Part shown: positions 11,877 to 23,100 of the stretch, one piece after another | How the letters are laid out: each line of letters begins with the position of its first letter | Numbering within the stretch: the first letter of the stretch is position 1 | NCBI GenBank assembly: GCA_030141605.1 | Contig: JAQGDQ010000023.1 | Coordinates: 1 to 64,000, forward strand | Source of the DNA: Tubiluchus corallicola | Lineage: Eukaryota; Priapulida; Priapulimorpha; Priapulimorphida; Tubiluchidae | Length of the DNA stretch: 64,000 bases | Direction: 5' to 3' | Translations under genes and position numbers: made by a program | Notes under the pieces: model-generated | What the model saw: only the letters and a program-made list of their open reading frames with translations | Databases searched by the model: none | What the model was told of the DNA's origin: nothing

Positions 11877-14800
11877 ATGTCGAGATCCAGATCAAGATCT
11901 TTAACCCCTCCTCGTAGACGTATAAGGTCATTATCACCTCGGAGCCGAAGCAGGTCAATATCACGAGGTCGAGATGAGGAAGGGTACCGATTGCACATAG
12001 CCGATCTCGGAATTGATTGTTCTAAAAGAGAAATTCAAAAAGCATTTGAGAAATACGGAAAAGTGACAGGTAGTTCTAAACGTGAAATATATAGTTTACA
12101 TGTGTATTGACGTGAATTTTTACATTTTTGCATGACCAAAGCTTGTATGTAGTTTTGGTAGTTGTTTGGTAAGTGTTCGTGTGAAGTTTCTAATAGTGCA
12201 TTAACATCAGAGCAATAGTTGGGCTTCTCGGTTATCATTGTTCTTATTATATGCATAAATATATTTTTTATTTATGTTACTACTTTGCAGCACTGTATTC
12301 TGTTATTTAATCTAGTTTGATTTGGATTTTTAAAATATTGAAGTTTATATTTGTCTTGTATTTTGTGAATTTTGCTTAGATTTTCAAAATAGGAATGTTA
12401 CATTGATTGTGTATTGATTGTGTACAGATGTGTGGTTGGCTAGGAATCCGCCTTGCTTCGCTTTTGTTGTGTTTAGTTCTCGGGAAGAAGCAGAAGATGC
12501 CATCATTGGAATAGACAATTCGTGAGTATAACATTTAAAACTTCTGCACTAAGCAAATCTTTTTAATGCACCTATGATGCCGCACACTAACATTAGAAAG
12601 TAAGCATAAAAATAGCATTTCGAAAAAGTGACATCAAATTTTTCTATTTGTCATACCCGTACTTCAGAATTTTCATGGCCATACAATTGTCAGTAGAAGC
12701 CCAGCAGTTACTCAAGGTGAAGGGTTTAAAATTACAAGTAAAAAAGTGAAAATAACAACACGAAAAATAAACTCTGGAAAAAGAACGAAGTCTTGTAATA
12801 ACCTTGCGAGTGATTATTCTTGAAGCAACCTGGTGATAATTAACAGGGAACTTTTTCTAAAAAGTTTTACGTATGAGAAATCTGTGCATATGGTTTTTTA
12901 CAACTGATTTTTTGTTTCCACGTCGACATTTGCAGGCATTGATCTCGTTTCATTTTTAATGCCGATTTTCAAGACCGCTGTGTATCTTTAAATCTGGTTT
13001 CTGCAAGACTTGAAAATAATTGTTTGTAGTTTAATAATTAGTCATAAACAGGTCATTTGCACTGTGCACTGCAATAGTGGCACTATTACGTTGTCAAATT
13101 CCTAGCTTGAACAGTCACTGTTTCCTGGCATTTATTCATGTATGGCAATACATTCCAGCTACCGCATAATGCTCAGTGTTACTGTGCAAGAATACACTTT
13201 TTAGTCAAACTTGGCGAAAGACTACTACAACATTCTTTTATAGGACTTTATGTGGCAGTCGAGTTCGTGTTTCATTTGCTCGACCCAGAACTCGAGGAAC
13301 TGGACGGCGACGAGGCTTCGATCCTAATATGCGATGTTATCAGTGTGGAGGTCGGGGTCACTTCGCTCGCAATTGTGAAAGAGTGTGGGGATACAGACGA
13401 CAAAGGTAAGTGAAGGAATTTAGTTGTTACATGAGATGATACGTTCGACGGACACCACATACAAAACTGTTTGCAGCAACAATTCGGCTAGCCGATGCAG
13501 AGATCAGTTTCATTAAATTTTGATGCACGTTACTAGAAGTGTTTCAAAATGTTAACTCAACTCAAATGTTTCTCCTTTATCAAACTGATCAAAAACAGTT
13601 TAAAGTAAATTGTGGATCTTATGGTGATAATGCTGTACTTCAATATGAATTAATTTTAGTTAACTAGTTGAGCGAAAGACGGTTTATGATATTATGATGT
13701 TATGGTGTCAGTTGTGTGCACTATTGCATCAAAATCTTGTAAACCTTCTTTGTAGTTTATTATACGTAAATATTCTGTTCCGTCATCACACTTTTTTCCA
13801 AAAAGCCATAAATGCGTCCATCTTTGTTCTTATTTTGATAAGTAATGGGTAGCCTGATTTAATTCTTCTAAATGATTATTCCCCTGTACAGGATGTATGG
13901 TATATAGTGTTTGAGGTGGTAATGGAATAATGGTTAACCCTGTGTTGGTGCAGGGTTTGGTAACATCACCAGTTGTGGTTTTCTGGTGTGGCTATAGTAC
14001 AGGGATATGGTATGGTGGTATCAGCAAGGTCGCACACCATAGGTATGTCGAATCCCATTGTCATAAATTGGGACCAGCATTCTTTTACTTCTCACTGTGC
14101 GACAAGCCTGTCCAAATTGGACATTCGTAGTCACTATTGCACATCGTAGGTAGAAATTGTGTGGAAAAGCTGTGTGAGTATGACTGTGATTTTTCGTATG
14201 ATTTTCTAAATAAAAAGGCACTACTTGTTGTGTCACATTGTGCTAGCTTCGTTTACATTGCAGACTACAGTGCAGCTGTGCACAGTATATTGAATTTTGA
14301 ATTTGTATTTTTTATTTATTTGTCTCACACAAAAATAATATACAGCAAAGTGTTAGTGACAAAGTAGTAGTTAACGAGAGAGACGGGGTGGAGAAAGACA
14401 TTACGATCACCGAACATCCGCACCTTACTCATAATGTTATATGATAAAAGTGTAAGTTAATGACGTTAGTATTTACGTAACTTATTTTTTTAATTAGAAT
14501 TCTTATAAATTGACGACAACGGTATTAATGTAAAATAACAAAACTACAATGGTACATAATAAGTAAGATGAATGATGCAATAATAATAAAGACAAAAAGT
14601 ATTTTAAATTACAATAACAATATCAATATAGACAGTCAAAAACACATATAAAAAACAGCATATATAAGACATTGTCATAATTAACACATATGTACAGATA
14701 CATATGTACACATACGTTCATATACTCCCATGGAATGCATATATATGTATATACACGTGCGTGTGCTCACACACACACCTTTTTAATACACTTGCATATA

Positions 14801-16078
14801 TATATGTATGTTGAATAAATACACAGATATACATCTGTACAAAGTTAAATTTAAAGCTAACAGAGTTAATGGTATGCACTGAGAGTAGGAACAACATATT
14901 TAGATCACAAATGCAAACTTCATGCAGTATAAATTAAACTAGTCAGACTACACAAACCAAAAAACTATACAAATTAAATTGGCATGATTAGCTAAGTTAC
15001 TATGAGCAATAGGTTCGACATCCGTCCTGAACAAATTTTGACTTTATGCAGGAAATTGTAATGTCATCAAGGCATATTATGTTATAAAAATTAGCAATGA
15101 GACAAAATTGAAATACGGAAACATAACAGAATTTAGCATGTGATAAACATATAGAAAATATTTAAATCGTGAGCTTGGTATTCATGCAACCGAAAATATC
15201 AAAATCTGTAACATTCCACTAGGAAAATCAACAAAGTATTTTGGCATAGGTGTATTATTGTTAATTTTAGGAGCATTAGGACTGGCATGCAACTTAACTG
15301 TAATTATTTTGGTTGGTAAACCATTAATTTACCAGCTAAACAGTTTCAGATTCATTCCTTGAAATTTTGTCGTGGTACACTTATATTGTATAGTCTGAAA
15401 GATAACATAAAAATGGTAATAAAAATTGGGTATCATTAATGATCAATTTCATCTTTTTTTATTATGTGCAACATAAGTAATATGCCGATGCTACTGCGAT
15501 CATTGAAACGAGTATTAATCTGGAGTATTACTTTGTGACATTAATCTTTGGTTTGTATTATTGTACCGTGGATTGTACATGGTTAATTCATGATACAATT
15601 AATACTATGCAGCCTACTTAAAGCTATATTTAAGTTTTCAGTATTTCTTGGTTTCACCTTTGCTGTGTCAGCTAAAAATAATCCTAACAACTAGCTAAGT
15701 AGTAAAAACTAACCATATTTTGTATTTTGGTTGTTTGTTGAAATTCGGTGAAGCCCATAATTACGTTTTTATTGTTTTGGGGAGGGAATGAAAGATACAT
15801 TACAAATGTAAAATTTCTGAAGATAAGTTGCTAACAGAGTTGCTTTTAGTTGCTTGTTTGCTTTGACTAATAATATTCTTTGGAAAACAGTATGTGTATG
15901 TACAGGAATTGCATTAGCGAAATTTAGGTGTATAATTGCTAACAATTGGAGATGTTAGTAATGTTTTTTTACTTGTAGTCGTTCTCGAAGCCGCAGTCCA
16001 GGCAAGTACAGAGAAAGAGATAGAGAAAGGGATATCAGGAGGCGCAGAAGTAGGAGTTTCAGTAGGTATATATTTTAA
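11877..16078 (+). CDS. SR splicing factor (SRSF7-like): RS, RRM, CCHC knuckle, RS
   Basis: Nuclear RNA-binding protein expected to bind exonic enhancers and aid spliceosome assembly. Coding exons: 11,877-12,069, 12,428-12,521, 13,244-13,405 and 15,979-16,078. All junctions are GT-AG with matching phases, giving 182 aa. Residues 1-30 are an RS/RRR-rich head ([15 protein letters not shown]). Residues 38-109 are an RRM with RNP2-like LHIADL, RNP1-like CFAFVVF, and WLARNPP as in SRSF3/SRSF7. Residues 127-140 are a C-x2-C-x4-H-x4-C knuckle ([14 protein letters not shown]). Residues 150-180 are a second RS/RD region. SRSF7 in vertebrates has RRM, knuckle and C-terminal RS but no N-terminal RS head. 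The end is uncertain: an in-frame TAA at 16,076 fits a short protein, but AG|GTATAT at 16,067 could splice onward to more RS sequence, which I did not find. AATAAA follows at 16,128. Confidence 0.85.
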
Positions 16079-16127
16079 AATGTTGGCTACTTTGTGATGT
16101 GGTCCTCATTTAGCAAGTTTTTTTCAA

Positions 16128-16138
16128 AATAAAATAAA
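16128..16138 (+). terminator. Polyadenylation signals of the SR gene
   Basis: Two overlapping AATAAA hexamers (16,128-16,133 and 16,133-16,138) lie 50 bases after the TAA of the SR gene. They support 16,078 as the real end of the coding sequence in at least one transcript form. Confidence 0.5.
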
Positions 16139-16547
16139 GCAGGTTTGCTTTTAAATACAAGCAGAAATGCTTCATAAATTATTTTTACCTGTGACGTCTC
16201 AGACATTTGCTTAGTTAACAAATTTTTAGTAAAAGTATTTTTTGATTGAAAGTTTCGTTCAATTTCCTAATTAATAGGGCTTTTCTAAAGCTTAAAGTAT
16301 TTTTTTCGATATTGCTGAAGTTTCAAGTTCTATTAAGCAAAGACATTGACTCGTGATTTTAATTTCAATTTATTACTTCGTTCATTTAATGTATCATGAA
16401 TTACATTAGCTGTTTGTGATTGTCACTTTATAATAAAGTGCCAAATCTGTGAAGTACTTTGGAAAACGTTTTTTACTAACTAAAGCAACATGCACTTGCA
16501 ACAATACAAAAATAAGATTCTTCTCTTCTGAAACTTGCTATGGTCAT

Positions 16548-17021
16548 AATCGTAAAGAAGACAAAGTGCAAACTAAGCCTCAAAAATTTTTATTTTTTGC
16601 CAAGAGATTTCGTCCTTCATGGACTAGTCGGCTGTAAGCTAAAGATACAATAATAAACTTACGAATATTACATCTAAAACTATATGTATATTGTATTAAA
16701 GTATACAGTGAAATTAAAATAAGGAATACAAAATTCATTAAGAAGCTGTATTAAAAAACTAAATTAGAAGAAATTTAATTTAATAAGTTCTTCTAATTTA
16801 GTTTTTTAATACAGCTTCTTAATGAATTTTGTATCCCTTATTTTAATGTCACTGTATACTTTAATACAATATAGACTTTACATGTAGTTTTGCCTTTAAT
16901 TTTTATCATTTTTGTTATTGTACTTCTGCCTTACAGCTGACGAAGTCCGTGATGGCTGAAAGCTCCTGGTGAAAAATAAAAGTTTTTGAGACTTAATGTG
17001 CACTTTGTCTTCCTTACGATT
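16548..17021. repeat. Large foldback element (~470 bp)
   Basis: The inner arms 16,690-16,771 and 16,789-16,872 pair over about 82 bases with only a few mismatches. The outer arms continue the pairing at lower identity: 16,551-16,600 (CGTAAAGAAGACAAAGTGCA) pairs with 16,975-17,019 (TGCACTTTGTCTTCCTTACG), and 16,600-16,650 pairs with 16,930-16,975. It looks like a foldback DNA element or two inverted copies of one repeat. No protein frame is present. Confidence 0.8.
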
Positions 17022-17825
17022 GCAATGGTACACTTGATCAGGAGTCTAATTTAGAAGATAATCTTTTTAATTGTAATGAGTCTGATCTTTAAAAAGCAGT
17101 CCATCGTGTAATATATTCCTATTGCTAATTTTGGTTAATTTTCTGAAACTTGTACATCTAATTTTATTGACTCAGTCAATTCAATGCAGTTACTAATCAA
17201 GAACCAGTATTTTCCAGGTGTTCAGCAGTTTGCTACTAGACTATTTTCTTTAGAGTCAAATTCAAGTTGTCTTAAATTTCTTTCTTTAAGATAAAGAGAT
17301 GTATAGACCAGGGTCAGCAGGAATATAGACGCAATATAGTCACTTGAAGCAAACGTTAGATTATTGTCAATATCGGGGTTGCTGATTGTTCAACATGCCC
17401 GGAAAAATTGCAGTCCTTTACTGCTTGAAAAAATCCTTTAGATGTTTTTCTGATGTTTTAAAAACTATTTTATGCTGAAAAAATACATTGCAATTAATAC
17501 TGTTTTTCCATACTTTTGGTGTTTTCTTCAAACACTGGCATCTTACGTCAGTGGCACAGTAAGTCCCTGGGTATTATCTTAGCATAGAATGATAGAATTT
17601 AGCCTTGTTTTTTGATAATGGTAATTGTTGTCGTATTGCATGGTGCACAAGTTTTATGTTGATATTTTTAAAACTGTCATTAGTGACTGGACAGTGAAGT
17701 CCAGTTTGGTTCATTTTTGAAATTATTGTTCCTATCATTCATGAAATGTTTAAGATTGAAATATTACATGTAACAAGAATGTAACAACAAATATTACATG
17801 TAACCAAAATGATTGATTTAAATTT
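17022..17825. other. AT-rich stretch, nothing recognised
   Basis: No exon, transposon protein or tandem repeat was recognised between the foldback and the 22-bp minisatellite. Confidence 0.35.
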
Positions 17826-18027
17826 TGTTTCTGTGTGTTTGTGCTCGTGTTTCCGTGTGTGCACTCGTGTTTCCGTTTGTTTACTCTAGTGTTTCTTTGT
17901 ACTTATTCTAGTGTTTCTATGTGTTTACTCTAGTGTTTCCATTTGTCTACTCTAGTGTTTCTGTGTGTTTACTCTGGTGTTTCTGTGTGTTTACTCTAGT
18001 GTTTCTGTATGTTTACTCTGATGTTTC
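17826..18027. repeat. Minisatellite, ~22-bp unit, about nine copies
   Basis: The unit GTGTTTCTGTGTGTTTACTCTA repeats about nine times with substitutions, for example CGTGTTTCC(G/A) in early copies and ACTCTGGTG in one later copy. The 3' copies are most alike. Confidence 0.85.
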
Positions 18028-18863
18028 AAAAGCATTATTGTTAAATTCAACTTTTTACTCAGAAGAATAGTTAACCCATTTAAGGTTCACTGGAACATTA
18101 AAATTTCATTATTAATGGGATGAAATATAATGTCTATGGTGAATTGTGAATTAATTTGCTACAAAAATGTGAAACATTCATTGAACTGATTAAACACACA
18201 AATACAGTAGTTAGAGAAGATAATGATCTCTTATCTGCACTATTTTAGTGAATACTTTTCTGTGACTTATGTTAGTGTCACGCCTGATATAAACAGTTCT
18301 AGTTTCAAACACAAAGATCTACCAAAATTCATAATCATTGTGCCCACTAAGTAATACAATGTTTGATTACTCTGTGAAACAGTGATCACAAAACTAGCCT
18401 TGGTGTATACTTTTTTATGTCGTGTTTTTAAAGTAGTTTGTCAGGTTAGAGTGACACCTATTTATATTATGCTTATAAGTATTATATATATGTTTTGCTA
18501 ACATAAACATGATTTATCAATTTGGTTTCATCGTTACTTTTGAATCTTATCTGCAGTTTATGAGAGAGTGTTTAGTAAAAATAAATTGAATGTATGTAAC
18601 AGTAAAAATCTTTTGTGTAATATTATGACTGTGTTCCATAGTGCATTTATTTCGCTGTATTCATTCCATGTTAAATTTGTGAACTTTGTTGTTAAAAATG
18701 CATAGATAATGAGTTTTCTGTAGTTGTTTTCTGAATAAATAATTATTTGGTTTATGAAAAGTTGTATTGCCTATGTTTTCTACATTGAAGAGGAAAATAG
18801 TTAAGTAATTGTGTATGTGTTTACTGCTTAGCGGCTAAACTTAAACATCATTGGTTGACATTG

Positions 18864-19256
18864 GGGTGAGCTTTCTCTACCACAAAGCGAATTCGAATCG
18901 AATTTGTGACTTTCGAATTCCAATCGAACAAAATTTCAGTATTTTGAATTCGAATTGAATTGGAATGATTTTTGAACTGCCAGTAGAAAGTGATCTTACA
19001 AAGATCATTCATATTTCTCGATTGTGCTCTGCAGTAAAACCACCAATAATTTGTTTAAAAAGTGTGCACAAGAATCATAGCTAAACTGCTAATTGCATTG
19101 CGTTTCAAATGTTTTAATGATAAAGAATGTACGTGGTTGAAGTGCAGAATTATTCGAATCTATAATTTAGGTTCTAACCGAATTCAAACTAAAAAATGCT
19201 TGTTCGAATCGAATTCAAAAGTTCGAGTTCGATTCGAATTTTCGATGCTCACCCTT
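18864..19256. mobile_element. Non-autonomous DNA element rich in TTCGAAT, inverted ends
   Basis: The left end reads GGGGTGAGC and the right end GCTCACCC, an inverted pair. Just inside both ends lie multiple copies of TTCGAATC / GATTCGAA. Such TTCGAA-filled elements with GGGTGxGC ends are common non-autonomous hAT-like elements in animals. No coding frame and no confident target-site duplication was seen, so the superfamily is an inference. Confidence 0.55.
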
Positions 19257-19575
19257 AGTTGTCATAAATGGCTGCCAGAAGAATTACTCTCTTTGCCAAA
19301 CAACTAACCTGCCTCCATTTATACATACATAGTTTATTGAGCATATATTTAGGTCATAGTACATACAACATAAAGAATGCTGATCTTATACATAGGACTG
19401 AACAGCTCAAACATAGTAGAAACAGTTATAAAAAAACACTGAAAAAACAGAGATAGTAAGAATACATTTTGAAGTTTGTGAGTTCTGGTGCAACTTATGT
19501 TATGATAAGATAAGTTACCTAAGCTGACACAAGATAGTGTCGCTCATTTAATTGTCAAATCTACAGTATAATTAA

Positions 19576-19858
19576 TTACAGAACAGAACATCTAAGTCGA
19601 AATGTGGAGCCCTCCAATATCACTTCCTGGTTTGCTAGGTCAACTTGGAGATATTTTATGAATAGCTTGGTAACAATTTTGCCACAACAGTCATAAATGT
19701 AGGCCCTGTTGTTGAATGGTGTATTGCTTGCTGTACGTAAGAGAACTATGTGTGGGGCACATTTAAGTACGCACTGTTGTTGAGGGTTGTACTCCTGCTT
19801 TTGAAATGTATAAACAAAGAAAGGAATATTAGCAGAGCTCTCTTTTAAACCTACAGTT
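19576..19858 (-). other. Unidentified exon-like open frame
   Basis: Minus-strand sequence from 19,858 begins after a good acceptor (ACAACTGTAG) and stays open for about 93 codons to a TAA at 19,576. Its composition is protein-like, with no low-complexity runs, and the GC content is somewhat above its surroundings. I do not recognise the product. It lies about 250 bases upstream of COMMD9 on the opposite strand. It could be the last exon of an unknown gene, a transposon fragment, or chance. Confidence 0.25.
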
Positions 19859-20029
19859 GTTAGAGAGTACCAAGAGGTTCTCAAGATATCATATATAATT
19901 ACATATCACTTTTATAATGTTTTAGTGATTTTTTGCTGCTTTACCATTGAAACTTGTTGAACTGGTCGTGAAAAAGACTTGTATTTTGAGTTCTGACAAT
20001 AGATAAAAATATCACTACCTAAGCTCTGC

Positions 20030-20103
20030 TGTTCTGACCGTTGAAGCGCGAGCGAAGCGTCGTGTACTAACCTGTGGATTACAGACTAGAAAGAAAAGAG
20101 AAA
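20030..20103 (+). promoter_or_regulatory. CpG-bearing 5' region of COMMD9
   Basis: The 70 bases before the COMMD9 start codon contain a cluster of CpG dinucleotides (GAAGCGCGAGCGAAGCGTCG) that stands out in this AT-rich window. That fits a promoter or transcription start zone. No TATA box is evident. Confidence 0.3.
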
Positions 20104-23100
20104 ATGGCAGCGTTCATAAATTTTGACGCCTTTCTAGTCCTATTGAAGGTAATATCAATTTACTTTTTGTAGGTATGTCCTGGGCGTTTGCGTTCTGCGA
20201 GGTATTAGCTATTTAATCTCCAAATCCATAGACTGATTTGTAGCGTACGGAATGCGCACCAATAGTGCACGTCAAGTTTTGCTGAAACTATGAATGGTTT
20301 ATGTGTACAGTAACAGCACAGCACAGTGAGTGGCATAAACCGAATGAACTAGGTGCAGGTAGAACATGAAGAAGAGACTGTCTGTGAAATCACAGAGTGG
20401 AAATTAAATATAACTAAATTAAGGCAAATTATCAAAGTGAGTTTAAAGGGGATGAAATATGTGAAAAAGAAAACAGTGAAAACAATAGAAAATTATTAAT
20501 TTTATATTATCTTTTTCTTGTGAAAAAATAAATGGAAGAGCGTGTGCAAGAGAGATCGTAATTGATGATTTTCATGACGAAAATACGGAGAAATTAAAGG
20601 AAGTAAATGCCAGAATTAACCAAGTCGTCCCTGAAAGTAAGAAAGTTGCTTGGAGTAGACTGAGTTATAGAAATTCATAAAAAGTAGCCATGACGATGAT
20701 CACGGGCAGAACCTAGCTTATCACTGATAAATAGAACTTTCTGCTACTATAACTCCGGAGTAGTCAATGTAAATTGATTGGAGGTTTTTGAACAAAATAA
20801 TAATGTTTGTATTTTATCTTGTAGCAAGAATTAATTATTGTAATTGAATTTGTATATGAATTAGTGTTATGTAAATTGAGCTTCTGGAAAAAAGGAATGG
20901 AATTGAAGGGGTAAGCACTACTTGTAATAATACTGTTAAGTAAGTAAGTAATTTTTTATTTTTCTCCATAAATTTTCATTAATTTAAAAATACAGTTGAA
21001 CTGAGGAGAAAGGGTGGTGAAAAACCAAACGTTAGCGAGTCAATCACCCTTCTCAGAAAGACAAGTAACAAAAAGACGCTAATGACAGAACACCATAACT
21101 ATGAAAAATATATAAACGTCCATAAATACAAAAAATAAAAATACAACAACAACAAAAACCAAAAACTAGTCTTTCCTAAGGAAAATATAGTCAAACCTTA
21201 AAGGTAATTATATATGGTCCAAAGCACAAAATCAGATCAAAGAATATTTTATTGTTCAAAAAAACAACATTTGCAAGATAAAATTAAACTTGAATCATGG
21301 CTATCAGATATGCATAGCTAAACATTGTGATATGAAATTTAAATCAGTAACTTTTAGAGAAGTAGTAGTTGTCAACTGTTTGTTTTATGGGAGTTATAAC
21401 ATATGTTTATAAAGAGACTATGAATGTACATGTGAATAGCAAAAAGAAAGAAAAGGGTAAAAAAAGCAAAATAAATTGTCCTGACAATTGCAATGCATTA
21501 ATCAAAAATTTTTGAATTTGAAGAATGACAAATTTATAATCCAGATTTAATTATCATGACAGCAGAAAACAAATAACTGTCCGATTTAACAAATAAGCAA
21601 TATTTTAAGTTTTTAAGCAATACCAAGAAAAGGCCGAAAAATATATAAATGCACAATAAATAATCAAGTGTCTGTATTAGCAATCAAGCTGATAAGCTTT
21701 AGAATAAAGCAAAACTATTTGCAAAGCATATCAAAATTGGACAGTGAGTGTAATTTCGGCAATGCAAATTGGACATCATGCAGGCGGAGCAGGCCAGAGC
21801 AGAATTCATGAATTGTATCATAATTTCTTATTAACAAAAACTGATTATCGATGCACATGCAATGCATATGTATATGTTTATTGTAAAATAAATCTGTTGA
21901 ATTGAATTGAATTGAGCATAGCTGAACATGCAAGCAATAAATTAAGTACAGTTGGTAAGGCATGCATATTGCATAGCTAAGTGACTGCTAAGCAACTCAT
22001 TGAAAATACCTCATAATTGTTTCTGTGCCAATTCATTTTGTCCATTTTGCTGACGGTGTTGTCTGTAATATAAGAATCATGTTCATTATTGGACATCTAG
22101 CATTATAGAAATTGAGCTTGCACCTTCAAAAAAATTTTTTTAGCAAAAATTACCATAATAACGTACATCTAATAGACAAAAAATTGATTTATACGTAGGA
22201 TTCAAGAAGTGCCTTAGTGTGCTTTTTATTTAATGAATGCAGAGGTAAAGAAGTTACATGAGCAGGTAGGGAGTTCCATAATACTGATCCCTGATATTTT
22301 AACGACTTTGACCCTTACATGTTTTAAATCGTTCGATGAAGAAAGAACTACTAGTAGAAAACTTAGTGTTGTAACTGTGAATGTCAAATGTTGGCGTATA
22401 GTAATTTAGAAACAATTCTGGTAGTAATTTATTCTTAAATTTGTATACAAATTTTGCAAGCTCGAGTTTGTAGATACCTTTTAGTTTTAAGAGGCCCAGT
22501 TTAATGTAGGATGGTGTTGCATGTTCCCATCTACCAGAAAAAGCTTTACATTTGTGTTTGTGTTTGTACTGCTCAGCCACAAGGGCGACACTAACTGTGC
22601 CAACTACTGTGCGGTAGGAGTTCTGCTACTTGGTGTGATTTGTGTACTTTGGTACTATCACTGTCGTGGTCTTGGCCCACAGTCTCTAGGTCTTGTTTGT
22701 GAGGTATGCCGTAATTAAAAGATGTTTTCTTACATCGTGTTTGAGGTGTAAGTTTATTCCATTGCATGTTCTTTTGTTTTTTCAGTCTGTTGTTATACTT
22801 TATTTGTAGGCATCTTCCAAAGAAATTGTCTTAAGACTGTGTGATGCTGCCTTCTTACATAGGAATGAAGTCTGTTTACCTTCGACACTCATTAACAATG
22901 TAGCGGAGACACTCGGTGTGGATAGTAATGATTCCAAACAGGCAAGTATTATGTACGATAACTATGGAAAATGTTATTGAGTGATACTAAAAGAAGATAC
23001 TAATTTCACTTTCATGCAGATGTTGTACACGCCTAAATTACAAATTCAGGATTAATTCTTGTTTTTGCAGCTTATGGTTTCGCTGATAAATTTGATAAAG

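Noticed and set aside
13138-13413. Alternative plus-strand frame over SR exon 3
   Set aside because: The RRM end and the CCHC knuckle lie in the other frame, with matching splice phases; this one is a shadow.
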